Source of the DNA: Stratiolaelaps scimitus
Taxonomy: Eukaryota > Arthropoda > Arachnida > Mesostigmata > Laelapidae
Length of the DNA: 64,000 bases
Direction of reading: 5' to 3'
Assembly: GCA_019614645.1 (NCBI GenBank)
Contig: JABWDB010000066.1
Location: forward strand, 1,178,001-1,242,000
Made by a program: the position numbers and the translations under genes. Of this stretch, positions 12,134-23,708 are shown piece after piece. The stretch's first letter is position 1. Every line of letters starts with the position of its first letter. Below the pieces are notes generated by a model. The model did no database searches, was not told where the DNA came from, and was given only the letters and a program-made list of their open reading frames with translations.

Positions 12134-14048
12134 TCCTTAAATAGTATGTTCAATACATTTATCAACCAGCTCCACATATTAATTGAACAATTCATACCTA
12201 AAATAAGAAATTTAATCAGATCGAGAAACAAGAGCCTTAAAACCTATATAAATAAACTTGAGGCTCTGATGAAAACAGATGCAAATCCTAAAAATGAAAC
12301 CAATTTACGAAAAGCTAGCACCAGGCTTCGCATCCTTGAGGAATCGAATCTCGACTTTAAGGACTCTAAGTCATTTTTTCATTACGCAAATAAGCGCTTG
12401 AAGGGAAAAGAGGAGATAGGTGCGCTTATAAAGGATGATAAAATTATAACAGATGACAAGGCCAAGGCACACATTTTCAAAGATTTCTTTTCAACCGTCT
12501 ACGTCAAACAGCCTAGCGTAGCTCCTACTTACCTATCACACAAATGAATCTACGCCCCTTTTAATAACAGAGGAAAATATATTTAGTAAGATCCAAGCTT
12601 TACCCATGAAATGTAGTTTTACACCTGACTCAATTCCTCCTATTTTTTACAAAAAGGTTGGGAGAACCATATCCTAACCCTTATATTTTATTTACTGCAG
12701 GTCCTATGAGGACGGCATTGTACCAGAGTATTTTAAAACATCTGTGGTAACGCCTGTCCACAAGAAGGGGTCTAAATCCGATGTTGATAACTATCGACCG
12801 GTGGCCCAGTCCTCTATAGCTTGTATTATATTTGAGAAATTGCTTGTAGAACATGTATTTAGTTTTTTTAACAACTCAGGGGTTACTTGATGAGGCACAG
12901 CATGGTTTTACAAAGGGAAAATCCACCGCCACCCAGCTGGTCGATATGGTTCAAGATCGGACCATTTACATCAACAACAAACAAATGTTCGACTGCATAT
13001 ATTTCGATTTTTCTAAGGCGTTTGATAGAGTAAATCACTCCTCACTTTTAGCAAAAATTAAGAAACTAGGAATTGACTCACGGTCCTTTTGTTGGATATC
13101 TGACTACCTATGTAACCGCTCATTTTGCGTACGTGTAAAAAACAGTATTAGTAATTGCGGTGCTTGCCCCTCTGGGGTGCCTCAAGGTAGCTGCTTGGGA
13201 CCCACATTATTTTGTATTTACATCTTAAACCTAAAAAACACTATTCCGCAGTCCATAACACATAAACTTTACGCGGATGATCTCAAGCTCTACGGCCCGT
13301 CGAAGACCGAAACCGAAAGACGCGATCTGCAGAAAGCCGTTGATGCCATCTCAAGGTGGTGCTCTAAAAATGATATGATAATATCCGTTCCTAAATGTGG
13401 CACATTATGTCTATCAGACCCTCACAATATACTCTTAACGCCCAGCCTATACCGATTGTGAAATGTATGAGGGACCTGGGCGTGATGGTCTCACCGGACT
13501 TGGATTTTAACCTTCATGTTACACAAGTCATTCAGTCCGCAACGTTAGTTTGTAAGACATTATTTCGTTGTTTTATTGTGAAAAAGCCGGAATTTTATAT
13601 GCAGCTCTATAAGAGCTTAGTTATACCGAAATTTACATACTGCTGCGAAGTTTGGCGACCATATCTTAAGACACATTTAGACGCTATGGAGCGAGTTCAA
13701 TCGAAGTTCTTAACACGCGTCTCGCTTAGATGTGGAATCGATCGCTCGACTCTTACCTTACCTCCGATTACTGACCTACACAAACAGGCAGATATGCGAT
13801 TTTACAAAAGGTTACTACCTTCAAACTCGTATTATAAATATTTTAATGTCAGACAAAATAATCTGCGGAGTGGACAAACCATATCATCAGTACAAATCGC
13901 CAGGACCGAAAGAGTCAATAATGTGTTTTCTTTTCGAGCGACAGGAATGCTCAGAGACATTCATGCATATACTATGTACTAACTAATTTTTGTACACCAA
14001 ATGTATAACCCCCTTTTGTTAATAAAGGTGTTTTTGAATTGAATTGAA
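12134..14048 (+). mobile_element. 5'-truncated CR1/Jockey-like LINE
   Basis: Both ends are fixed by the empty paralogous site at about 30005. The inserted block starts after TAT (12131-12133) and ends before TAT (14049-14051), a possible 3-bp TSD. The 3' end has an AATAAA-type signal (TTAATAAAGG) followed by a short TTGAA microsatellite tail. It holds the end of ORF2, with the region before the RT, the RT and the post-RT domain, in several frames. Confidence 0.88.
12146..13982 (+). pseudogene. CR1-like reverse transcriptase, frameshifted
   Basis: Three main open blocks cover the end of a LINE ORF2: 12146-12547 (linker before the RT), 12853-13461 (RT palm) and 13395-13982 (thumb and post-RT). 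Visible motifs are YFDFSKAFDRVNH, SGVPQGSCLGP and LYADDLKLYGP with the catalytic YADD. The post-RT block has the KSLVIPKFTYCCEVW type typical of the Jockey/CR1 superfamily. Frame changes occur near 12547-12850 and near 13400-13460, so no full protein can be made. The endonuclease part is missing. Confidence 0.85.
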
Positions 14049-14188
14049 TATGCGCGATTATCTCTGCATCTCATAAACATCTCTCACGAACATTCTACGG
14101 ATCGTCATCGATATAGCCGTTAGCTGAGCATATTACTTGGTCTGGGATAGAAGCCCACCATATGTTACCGAAACATTACTTAGTCTAT
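14049..14188. repeat. IR 3' flank, copy A, after the LINE
   Basis: Continues the duplicated 3' flank interrupted by the LINE. Matches 30005-30240 and, from about 44430, copy C. A short piece also occurs at 26070-26135. Confidence 0.8.
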
Positions 14189-16056
14189 TCAGTAATGCAA
14201 ATCAGGTCTTCGAAGAACTCCTTGGGTCCAATATCTTGGAGGATCTTGAATACGCTTGGGAGCAATACTTCGATGGTGACTTTGCCCAACCTCTCGCAGT
14301 CTCGCATAAGTCATGTAGCATTGCGTACAGTACCACCGTGTAAAGGCAATAGAACCAAGAATAGCGCTGAGGGATCGGTTGACCGCCAGTCGAAACAGCC
14401 GTCCGAAATAATTTAGAAGAACTGTAAGCGGAATCCCTTGGGCGATCCCTTCCAACATGAGAACGGTCAAAGCTGACAAAATTCCTATGATTAGAATTGT
14501 CTGCGCGTGTCCGTAGCTGATACTGGACGTTGTCAGAAAAGAACTTCGGTTTCCCTCGACATAGCTGAGGTGTTGCTGATACTGCTCTTCTACTTTTTCT
14601 TCATTTAGGTCATCGGCCACTTTCTGCACATCAACGAATAAACGCTGTCGCCGCACGTACGTTTTATACTGGCTACCCTTGAAGAGACCCGTGCTAAGTA
14701 GCCACTGAATGTATATCCTGCCTTGCATAGGACAGAGGGAGACACGACTGAACCACATATAGCCAATTGCAGAATCTTGCACGGAAAAGACCGTTTCAAT
14801 TACTCGGATGATTTTTTTGGTATTTGCTGTCGTTTTTACCGGGTACCTCACTAGTTCAGGGTACCTTCGATCCATGTACTTAAAGAAGATTTCGCCCCCG
14901 TATTTATCGAACACACAGACAGCGTCGTATTTAAGCAGTGCCAATATAGTGCTGTACTTTTCGCCAAACGGGGAGAAAGTTTCCGCAAATGTCCCATCTG
15001 TTGAGTTGAAGGGGGTTAACTCATTGCAGCCATCCACAGAATGAATCTTATGAACAGGGGCGAAGGAGAGGTTTTTGACTAGATCACCAGCAAGCACCCA
15101 CATTATCACCTGGATTAATAGAGACCAAAGGCCTATAGACATGAAGACGGACATTCGAAGCGACGGATAGGTATTGCTTGGTGCGATACCATCATGACAA
15201 AGGTGTTGAAAATCGCGTTCTGCATTTGTCCTTGGTAGTGCGAAATTACTGCTACCGCAAAAGCAAGGATGAGTAGTATTGCCATAAAGCTAGGATGAGC
15301 AACTAATTCCGATTTTACATTTAGGAGCTGAGGCTTTTGGGGTTGATACACCGACAAAACGATTGGAGAAGAGGTTCCAATCATAGGGTGATCAATGAAG
15401 GGTTCCAATGAACGTTCCGACAGCGGTATCCCTGCCAGACACAAAATCCGCGTTCGGTTACCGAGTTTCATCCAGATGTTGTACCCTTCAAGGCTGCTAT
15501 GGGCGCCGTTGTCAAGGTCGGTGATAGAGACGGGGTACAAATCATTGATCCATGTTGAAGGAACTTCGATGTTTCGACTGGAGAGCTCGAGGAGATGTTG
15601 AATGATGCCAAGTGGTCTAGCTGGGAACACACCCCAGCCGGTGGGGTAACTATTCTTTGTGTATGGGACGATTGAGAAGTCATTGAACGCGTATAGTCTC
15701 TGAGGATCCCGTAGAATTATGTATGCGGTACCGTACGCACAGAAGCGGAACGCATGCATGAAGAAACCTTGACGAAATTCGGCCGCCGATTGCCTGCTGA
15801 TGACGAGTATGCGTTGCTGTGGACAGGCAGCAAAGACTCGATGTGGTGAGACCATGACGAGTTGATCGGGGAACCGGTGATAGAACTCATCACTATACGG
15901 GAACTCGTGAAACACTACCAACAGTGGTAGTTCACGACTCAGTTTATGGATCGCGCTGAAATAGGCTTCCCGGTCAGACTGCAGGATTGAAGGCACTAGT
16001 TCAGGATTGAGACCATGACAGGGAAGGAGTAACGCCAAACAAAGGTAAAACCACAT
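14189..16056 (-). pseudogene. Ionotropic receptor A, frameshifted
   Basis: Copy A of a three-member family with the IR/iGluR layout: signal peptide (MWFYLCLALLLP), extracellular ligand-binding half S1, first membrane helix, pore-type loop, second helix, half S2 and third helix. The start ATG is at 16056. Relative to copies B and C one C is missing at about 15161, splitting the frame into 16056-15133 and 15154-14189 inside the TM1-TM2 loop. This is a true 1-bp deletion or a sequencing error. Apart from that the two halves are long and open. The C-terminus runs 13 residues past the stop of copy C. An IR would act as a ligand-gated cation channel in sensory neurons. Confidence 0.8.
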
Positions 16057-16302
16057 TTGGAGTTCAGTTCGTATAAATCATGAATGAACGGATCCTGAGA
16101 CGAACACTTGGGTGCGGTATCCAGTTAATGGGATAGAGTATTCAAATATTGAAGAATCTGTTTTGAAAGTTACTTGAATCAATTAAGGCAGGTTGCCGTA
16201 TCGGATCACAGCTCACCGCTTCATCTGACCTCTTCCTTTATATGTAATCCTCTTTTCCATTTCAGGCCTCTCAGTGCCGTTGTGCAGCATTGCTTCAAGG
16301 AC

Positions 16303-16584
16303 CTACCATGTCGATCGTGGTGCATGTGACCTAACGTTTAATTCACAGCTTCTGACTTGAATTGGAGTCACGTGTTCAGCATTCTCCACAGCAACAATGA
16401 TAGCTGCAGCTGCGCAGCTTCCTGGTTGTACCTCTCTGTAGTTATCTGCAGATATCAGTTTATTTCCAGCACGTGGGAATATAGTTCTATTTAAATGGCT
16501 TAGTCAGCCGTTATTGGCAGTTGTTGCCAGGCTGTGAGCAGAAGGACAAAACTGACCACCTTCACACCTAAGTACGAAAAACAT
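16303..16584 (-). pseudogene. Conserved small frame, copy A (stop codon inside)
   Basis: Orthologous to the open frames at 32248-32520 and 46547-46828, about 250 bp upstream of the IR start on the same strand. Copy A has ATG at 16584 and stop at 16303, but a TGA at 16504-16506 breaks it. No family recognised. Confidence 0.4.
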
Positions 16585-17033
16585 ATTCGCATCGGATAGA
16601 TTTGAAGAAGTTTGCTAGACTCTACCCTCATTTAAACCTGTTCCTCACCATATCGATCGGTAAACACAGAGTCGTCAACGAGTTGTCACATGACGTTGTC
16701 ACCTCTTTGTCGACTGCAAATTTGTGGCGATAACGGGAGAAAAACACCTCATTCGTCCAATGTCAATTCAGTTCAGAAATATCGATGAATAACGCCATAA
16801 AACAGTGAATGTTGGTCGCTTTGAGCTCCCCATAGAGTCATTGTAACTGTAGTTGGTATAACGTCGGAATAGTGAATATCGATCAAAAAGCTGAATTATA
16901 ACATGTTCAAAAAGTAATCTACAAGTGAGAAAGTTTTATTGGCATAAATATATAAGTAGTATATCGATATTTATTTTCAGTGTAAGAATACTAACAATTG
17001 TTTTGTGTGAATGTATGTCCAAGGCCATCTATT

Positions 17034-17044
17034 ATCGCGGATCT
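17034..17044. repeat. 11-bp TSD, left copy
   Basis: ATCGCGGATCT, repeated exactly at 18631-18641. It flanks the R1-1 insertion. Confidence 0.9.
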
Positions 17045-18630
17045 TTTTTTTTTTTTTTTTTACAGGAGGAAATTTTCTTTAAACGCACGGTTACCACCAG
17101 AGACATTCCAGTCTCCATGAAAGTGGGCCGATCCAGTGCACGATTGACGTGGATGACAAAACGCCTCTGCCTGCTAAAACCATCCTCTGCTGAGAGTGTG
17201 TCTCTTCCCCAGAGTCGGCACGCTTGGCATTACTTCGATCTCTGGGGAAGGTGTGTACTGCTCCGGCTAGTGTTCTATAGCCGGGTGCCTTAGTCTCCTA
17301 TGACTATTGTGGCTTCCGTGTTGGGGTCCTGCACGGGGACGCTCGGTCACCTAACCCCCGGCCCGTAGCGGGAATGCGCGGGGAGAGACTGGTGAAGGAG
17401 GAGGCCCCCGTGACAGGCCTGCCAATCTACCCAAGAGGTACCGGCTGCTCGGTCCACCTATCCCCGGCCCTAAGCGGGAATGCGCGGGGGAAGCCGGTCT
17501 AGCTAACGGTGGAGCGGACCTCCGAGACCCCCCGGGGGGAGGGACTTTGGTGGCTCACTCGGGCCCTTCTGTGTCTCTCCTTACTCTCCTTTAGCTTGAT
17601 GATCCCCCCCATCCAGTCTACGACCTCCGCCCAGGCTTCCCTCGATTTGACCATATGGGCCACGAGCTCTCGGACTGATTTCCCCGCAACCTCCCTCGAG
17701 CCCCCCTGCCTGGCTGCCGCTAGTGACACACAGTGGGTCACTGTGTGCTCGACGTCGTCCACCTCGCCCGCGTCACACAGCACGCATATGTCCACCTGGG
17801 TCTTTCCGATCTTGGCCATGTAGGTCTGGAACTGCCCATGGCCCGTCAACACCTGCGTCGCTTCGTACGTGGGCTCACCCATGTTACTCTCTAACCACAC
17901 CCTGAGGTCTGGTATCAGGCTTTTAGTCCAAGACCCCTTCGTCACTCCGGGAGTAACCTGGGCCCACTCTCGCTGCCAGGCGTCGAGGGTGGCCCTCCGG
18001 GCCATGGTCGGGTGGAGGTTCCCAGCCGGGAGCCTGAGGCTTCTCTCAGTAGCTAGCAGGTCCCATGGAAACATTCTGGCTAGGGCCAGGAGGACGTCAG
18101 TCGACACAGTCCGGTACGCCCGGCTCACCCTGATTGCCAGCGTCCGTTGGGCCGACCTCAGCATCCCCCTATTCTTCGCCTGGTTCGCCCATACTGGGGA
18201 ACCGTAGAGGGCCATCGACTCAGCTACCGATGCCAGCAGTCTCCTGTTCTCCTCCGACACTCCCCCCACCCTAGGCATCAGACGCGCCAGGTTCAGGGAA
18301 ACTCGCTGTGCCTTGGCTGTGGCGTACCTGATGTGCGCCAGGCCGCTTAGCCTTTGGTCGAGAATGACTCCGAGGTATTTCGCCTCCCGCCTGATTTCTA
18401 TCGGGTGACCGTCGAGCAGGAGGTTAATCCCCCGTGTCCTCTTCCTGCCTGTTAGGTACACTGCCTCTGCCTTAGCAGGTGCAAGCTGGAGATGGTGGGA
18501 ATCCATCCACTGTACCACCCTACGTAAGGCTTCATTGGCCGTGCCCTCTAGGGTGTCCTCCGTTCTCGCCGTGACCATCACCGCTAGGTCATCCGCGTAG
18601 GCGAGGAGCTCGGCGCCCTCCCGCATATCG
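17045..18630 (-). mobile_element. R1-clade LINE (R1-1), 5'-truncated, 11-bp TSD
   Basis: Inserted in the IR 5' flank: the paralogous sites near 32990 and 49187 are empty. Its poly-A tail reads as about 18 T at the left end. It includes about 450 bp of 3' UTR that recurs many times in the window, then the C-terminal half of ORF2. The 5' end stops within the RT just before YADD. Confidence 0.92.
17499..18630 (-). pseudogene. R1-1 ORF2 C-terminal half
   Basis: About 377 codons open to a stop at 17499. It starts inside the RT at LLAYADDLAVMV, continues through the thumb (LAPAKAEAVYLTG) and post-RT region, and ends with a zinc-type motif CVLCDAGEVDDVEHTVTHC (C-x2-C, H-x4-C) characteristic of the R1/TRAS/SART group. 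The open frame continues upstream into flanking host DNA, so the apparent N-terminus is not real. No autonomous function is possible without endonuclease and palm. This is the best-preserved C-terminal copy of the family here. Confidence 0.88.
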
Positions 18631-18641
18631 ATCGCGGATCT
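18631..18641. repeat. 11-bp TSD, right copy
   Basis: Exact repeat of 17034-17044. Confidence 0.9.
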
Positions 18642-19130
18642 AGGAGGCTCCAATTGATCACGCCTCAATCGAGTGCGTGTTCCGAGAACTGAGATTGCAT
18701 TGCTACGTTGAACGTCTAGTGGTGAACTCTTTGGAAGGAAGTTGCCTGCTCGCTTGTCTCTTCTCCTGTCGCCTTCACCAGCGTTTCACATACACCTTGA
18801 AGTGCGTTGGCAGTGAGAGTGTCTGGGCCAGTTAGGGTCTCGAAACCAAGTTGGCAGTTTACTCTGCTGCTCTGGCTCCATATCCCGACTGGGAGGTTCC
18901 GTGGTTCGTTTCATTGTCTAGAGCTTTACAAAACGGTGCAGACGAAATGGTATGTAGCCAGGATCGAGCCCAAGGGCAGGCAGCTGCACAGAGGCGGGCT
19001 GTGTGGGCCATACCAGTCATTTCTTCTAGTAGGATTTCATATTTCCCTTTGTAAATCGCATTAGGATAGATATTCTGGCAGCCCACTTTGTACCGTGCGA
19101 CTCGAGTTAATATCTTAGATTGACCGCCAT
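18642..19130. repeat. Outer IR 5' flank, copy A
   Basis: Matches 32991-33290 and 49190-49500. Copy A has about 150 extra bases (roughly 18837-18993) that interrupt a small frame intact in the other two copies. A shorter, diverged match is present at 60100-60150. Confidence 0.75.
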
Positions 19131-19149
19131 CGTTGTGGTCTTAGTCGCT

Positions 19150-19800
19150 CCAGGCCTCGTCGTGTGTCGATCAGCGAGTTGCATCTGAAAATCCCGTCCT
19201 CTTCTCCCTATTCGCATAGCACGCATATATCCAGCTGCGCCTTGTCTAGAAGCGAGCTCAGATCGAAGACGCATAGAGCGCTATTGACTCGGCCACTGTT
19301 GCGAGTAGACGTTTCGTTCCTGCCGTCGCTTCGCCAACCCTCGGCATAGAGAGGTTAAGGGCGCATTTTATAGCCTTGCCTGCGGTGCACTCGACATAGG
19401 CCTCAATCGTCAGTCCCGTGTCAAGGATAACTCCTAAATGCTTGTATATTTTCTTCACTTCAATGATACTCCCTCGCATCCTGAGAGTCAGCCCTCGGCA
19501 TATATTTTTAGGTATGAGATTCTCGGTATTGACTGATACTTGATTGATACTTTCCGATTCTTTGCCAGCTTCTCTCACTTCCCCCTCGCCCCTGGCGCCC
19601 AGTCGGATAATTTCGTCAAAATATTTGTATCCCTCTTCATTTATTTCGCGCTCTCTGATTAACAGATCGGTTTCTCATGACACGCTGACATGGTCCATTT
19701 TTAATTTGGTCTCACCCAGCTTCACATGCTCCCTAACATCTTTGAGGAACATCTCTGGAGGAGACCTCCAGAGGTCATTCCACCTTTTATTTGAGAAGAG
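19150..19800 (-). mobile_element. R1-2 fragment
   Basis: Decayed R1-clade ORF2. A minus-strand frame at 19578-19258 resembles the post-RT region (KHLGVILDTGL, then SMPRVGEATAG and LLATVAESIALYAS). Related fragments lie at 33640-34110 and 49680-50050, and in all three the fragment abuts the 3' UTR of R1-1 with the same junction. Confidence 0.65.
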
Positions 19801-21633
19801 CAAATTTTTTTCAAACGCACGGACACCATCAGGGACATTCGAATCTCCATAAAAGTAGGCCGATCCAGTGCAAGGTTGACGTAGGTGAGAAAACGCCTCT
19901 AAAATCATCCTCCGGTGAGAGTCTGTCTCTTCCCTAGAGTCGGCACACTTGGCATTACTTCGATCTATGGGGAAGGTGTGTACTGCTCTACTAGTGTCCT
20001 ATAGCCGGGTGCCTTAGTCTCCTACGACTACTTTGGCTTCCGTATTGGGGTCTTGCCCGGAGACGCTCGGTCACCTTATCCCCGGCCCGTGAGAGCGGGA
20101 ATGCGCGGAGACTGGTGAAGGAGGAGGCTCCCGTGACAGGCCGGCCAATCTACCCAAGAGGTACCGGCTACTCGATCCACCTATCCCCGGCCCAACTGGG
20201 TGGGAATGCGCGGGCGAAGCCGGTCTAGCTAACAGTGGAGGCGTTGATTTGACCTGCCGTTGATTTGATCATATGTGTCATAAGTTCTCTGACTGGTTCC
20301 CCGCAACCTCCGTCGAGCCCCCCTGCCTGGCTGACACTAGTGACACGCATTGGGTCACCGTATGCTCAACGTCGTCCAGCTCGCCAGAGTCGCTCAGCAC
20401 GGATATGTCCACCTGCGTCTTTCCGATCTTAGCCATGTAGGTCTGGAACTGCCCGTGGTCCGTCCACACCTGCGTCGCCTCACACGTGAGCTCTCCCATA
20501 TGGGAGTCTAACCGCACCCTGAGGTCTGATATCATGCTTTGCCCATACTGGTGAACCGTAGAGGACCATACACTCAGCTACCGATACCAGCAGTCTCCTC
20601 TTCTGCTACGACATTCCCCACCCTAGGCACGAGGCGATCCAAGTTCAGGGATACTCGCTGCGCCTTAGCTGTGGCTTACCTGATGTGCTCCAGGCCGCTC
20701 AGCCTTTGGTCAAGAATGGCTCCGAGGCATTTCAGCTCTCCCCTGATTTCTATTGGGTGACCATCGAGCAAGAGGTTGATTCCCCGTGTCCTCTTCCTGC
20801 CTGTTAGGTATATTGTCTCCGTCTTAACAGGTGCAAGCGGGAGATAGTAGTATAAGAATCCATCCACTGTACGTCCCTACGTAAGGCTTCATTGGCCATA
20901 CCTTCAAGGGTGTCCTTCGCTCTCACCTTGGCCATCACGGCCATGTCATCTTTGTAGGCGAGGAGCTCAACGCATTCCGTCATAAGTGGTTAGCAGAAGC
21001 CCATCATAGGCAAGGTTATAGAGCACAGACCCGAAAATTGAACTTTGGGGGACGCCGGCAGTGACCTCGTGCCCCAGGCCTCCTGCGACCAAAGCTCGCC
21101 CTGCGAGGTACTGTGCAGAGTCCTTCGAATCCATTGGATGTTCGTTTTTTCTACAGCGCCCTCATGATTACGCATCAGTTAGCCGTCATCAGAACCCCCG
21201 CGTCCTTCGGGTTTTTCCAAGTTCCTCCCTGGCTAGCAATATGACTCGACACAGGACGTCCAGGGATGCAATATGACTCGACACAGGACGTCCAGAGCGC
21301 CTTTTCCGGAAGTCGTACTGCGTGTCTGACAGCTCCCACTTCTATTTCAGCGTTGAGTCTGCCTAATATGATCTGAGCTTACCCACCGCGTCCAAGAGAC
21401 AAATGGGTCCGTACGCCGCGGGGTCGGTTTTCTCCCGGCTTGGATGCCAGAATCAGGTGTGCGCGTTTTTATGCGGCCGGGTGCAATATGCAATATCTTA
21501 CCCGCCAGCATCATGACAGATACAGGCCATCGTTAGGTTAGCGCGCACAACCTCTGGTGGGACCCCATCCGAGCCAGGCACCTTCCCTGGTGCCAGGCGT
21601 GGCACCGCAGACTTGACCTCCTCCTGGGTTACC
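19801..21633 (-). mobile_element. R1-1 copy, decayed, 3' UTR to RT
   Basis: Running leftward from the RT to the 3' UTR: pieces of the RT palm (21190-21620), a degraded VTAGVPQ-type block near 21000-21065, the YADD region (about 20860-20970), the thumb (20676-20867) and the C-terminal zinc region (20278-20535). Many stops and frame changes. It continues as the pre-RT linker after the insertion at 21634-21962. Confidence 0.75.
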
Positions 21634-21962
21634 TTTTTTTTTTAAAGGGGGGGTGTTGGCATGCTAATGCATGTCAACACCATGGCCGCCCCCCCTTATG
21701 GAACTGTTGACGATGTTCAGCAGCACCACCCTTCCAGGTATCGCTTATCGCATTCTTCAGTAAAGGGTGGTGAGATGTGTCCAAGCCCAGCCACGAGCAC
21801 CACACATCCTCCTCACCGTACGGACATGACGTGGTTAGCCGACTGTCAGCTGCTTCCCTTCTCTCTCTCACTCTCTCAAGACCAGACTTTCTCTCAATAC
21901 CTCTGTCCACTTCCATGGGGTGTCTGTAGAAGGCCCCGTGTATGTAAACATGCAGTATTTAT
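21634..21962 (-). mobile_element. Poly-A retroposon with 14-bp TSD
   Basis: About 329 bp inserted in the R1-1 copy. The flanking CCTCCTGGGTTACC occurs at 21620-21633 and 21965-21978, and the site is empty at about 37212. The left end is a run of T, so the element is on the minus strand with a poly-A tail. It contains an 80-codon frame (21916-21674) with a CPYGEEDVW stretch that faintly resembles a LINE C-terminal zinc region. Family not identified. Confidence 0.75.
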
Positions 21963-21978
21963 GACCTCCTGGGTTACC

Positions 21979-22510
21979 TAAGAAGTTTCCTCACCCCTGG
22001 TGTTCAGTTAGGTCTCCCCCTTCCTTGCCGCTTTCGTCGGAGAGAGGTGGAGCACCGCCTCCCTTAACTTGCCCGATGGCAAAGCAGGTGGCGACCTGCG
22101 AAGTTTGGCCAATGCGGTATTTGTCTCTCTCTCAAAATGGCTCGAGTAGCTCCGCCCATTTCTCCCTTTTATTCTTTTTGATGTGCCCGCTTAAGTCCTT
22201 CTTTGCTCGCAAGTACTCCTCCAGAGGCCCCTACAACCTGTCGGCCACCTCTCTGCCGTATACCAGCTATTGGCTAGCCTGCTTCGAGCCCCCGAGTACG
22301 CCCTTCTCACCCGTACGCAAACTCTCCTTGATATGGCTATAGCCTCCTTCCATCAGTATGTCGGCGGGTGCTTCCACCCCCCCCAAGCATCTCAGTGAGC
22401 CCCTCGGCGATGATCCCTTCCCTGAGCAAGCGCCGGCGCCCCGCGCTTGCTTAGTGGCCTGCCTTTTATATTCCGCCACTGCCACAGAGCCCGTCATGTC
22501 TGGCTCCGGT
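21979..22510 (-). mobile_element. R1-1 pre-RT linker fragment
   Basis: Continuation of the copy at 19801-21633, covering the region between endonuclease and RT. It ends at a junction with IR pseudogene sequence that is repeated at about 37750 and 57790. Confidence 0.7.
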
Positions 22511-22960
22511 CTAGAATCGCTATATGAATCCTCCTCGAGAACTTTCGAAGCTTCGAAACTTTCAAGATTGCCCCGGGCGCTATTGTCAATATCGGTGACC
22601 GAGGCAGGGTAGAACTCAGTGATCCATGTTGAAGGAACTTTGATGGTTCGTTTGAAAAAACTGTTATGAAATTCGATATCAGATTGCCCGCTTACCACAC
22701 AGCAAAGACTCTATGTGATGAGAGAGCAAATACTTGATGATCATGACGAGTTGTCATGGAGTGATAGTAGAACTTATCACTATACGGGAACTCGTGAAAT
22801 GCCGCTAGCAGTGGTGGTTCACAGCTCAGTTTATAGATCACGCTGAACTAGGCTTCCCCCTCAGGCCACGCGATTCAGAATTGTAACTATGGCGGGGAAG
22901 GAGCAACGCCAAGCCAATGTAAAATCATCAACACATTTGGAGTCCAGTTCTATAAATCAC
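22511..22960 (-). pseudogene. IR N-terminal pseudogene fragment 1
   Basis: Diverged copy of the IR N-terminal half. A short piece reading VPSTWITEFYPASVTDIDN aligns with the VPSTWINELYPVSITDLDN region (residues 165-183) of IR B, and further weak matches extend toward the start codon and into the 5' flank (CACATTTGGAGTCCAG). Frameshifted and fused to R1 sequence on its C-terminal side. Confidence 0.75.
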
Positions 22961-23404
22961 TAATGAACAAATGAAGACTTGGATGCGGTCATCAATAACT
23001 GGGATATACAAATGTGGTGTTCAAATATTGAAAATCTTGAAAAAAGTATTTTGTTTCGGAAGTAACTTGCATTGAAAATAATGATTTTCCACACATTTTT
23101 TGACTCCATATGTCAACACACCGCTATTGCTGCTATCGCTCAATTGTTAATATTTAACACACAATTGTCAAGCATCTGGCACGATACTGTACCACATGCT
23201 CTGTAACCCACATGCCGGAGACGATTCCACTGCCAGAACATTTTACTATGAACCAATAAATTATGATAATGATGACGGTTATGTTTATAGAGTTAACGCT
23301 ACTCGACGAGTATATAAGGATAGCAATTCAGTTAATAAAACACTGTCTGTTCTCGTCAACTGAACCACGAGTGTTCACTAAGCGAGTCTGTGGTTCAGTC
23401 GTTA
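22961..23404. repeat. Flank of IR fragment, copy 1
   Basis: AT-rich sequence shared with 58420-58850 and partly with 38230-38520. No coding region recognised. Confidence 0.6.
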
Positions 23405-23644
23405 TCATCCGGTTAAGCTAGTGAACCTGTAACCCTCTCCAAATTTCACAACATATCCGTTATCAGCACGATCATTCGACTTAAGCAAAACGCTTATCTT
23501 CAAAATTATCCCACCACAAGGTACGTAATCATCAAAAAGAGAAGAAGTGTAACGATAACCAGTGGGCCCGTTTAAGGTAAGAACACAAACTGAATCTCTG
23601 GTTTGAAAGGAAAGCACCAGACCCGCAGCGACCGGTGTCATCAC
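23405..23644 (-). other. Conserved small frame of unknown nature
   Basis: A 79-codon minus-strand frame beginning MMTPVAAGLVLSF. The first 50 or so codons are shared with 38748-38518 and partly with 59136-58900. It lies just upstream of, and opposite to, the copia-gag remnant, so it may belong to a transposon rather than a host gene. Confidence 0.3.
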
Positions 23645-23708
23645 CTTGGGACAAACCTGTCAAGATATCGCTGGAAAACAACGAAGCTTCAGGGAAGAGT
23701 CTGATAGT

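Larger units (their letters stand above)
16057..17044. repeat. IR 5' flank, copy A
   Basis: Highly similar to 32013-32990 and 46306-47036 plus 48969-49185. It contains a broken copy of a conserved small frame (16303-16584). The right end is interrupted by an R1 element. It probably includes the IR promoter; TTTATACG about 25 bp upstream of the ATG is the only TATA-like sequence seen. Confidence 0.8.

Noticed and set aside
17509..18350. Plus-strand frames over the R1-1 copy
   Set aside because: Antisense of the R1 ORF2 C-terminal region.
18631..18668. N-terminus of the 389-codon frame at 17.5-18.7 kb
   Set aside because: These codons are flanking host DNA and TSD, not R1 sequence.
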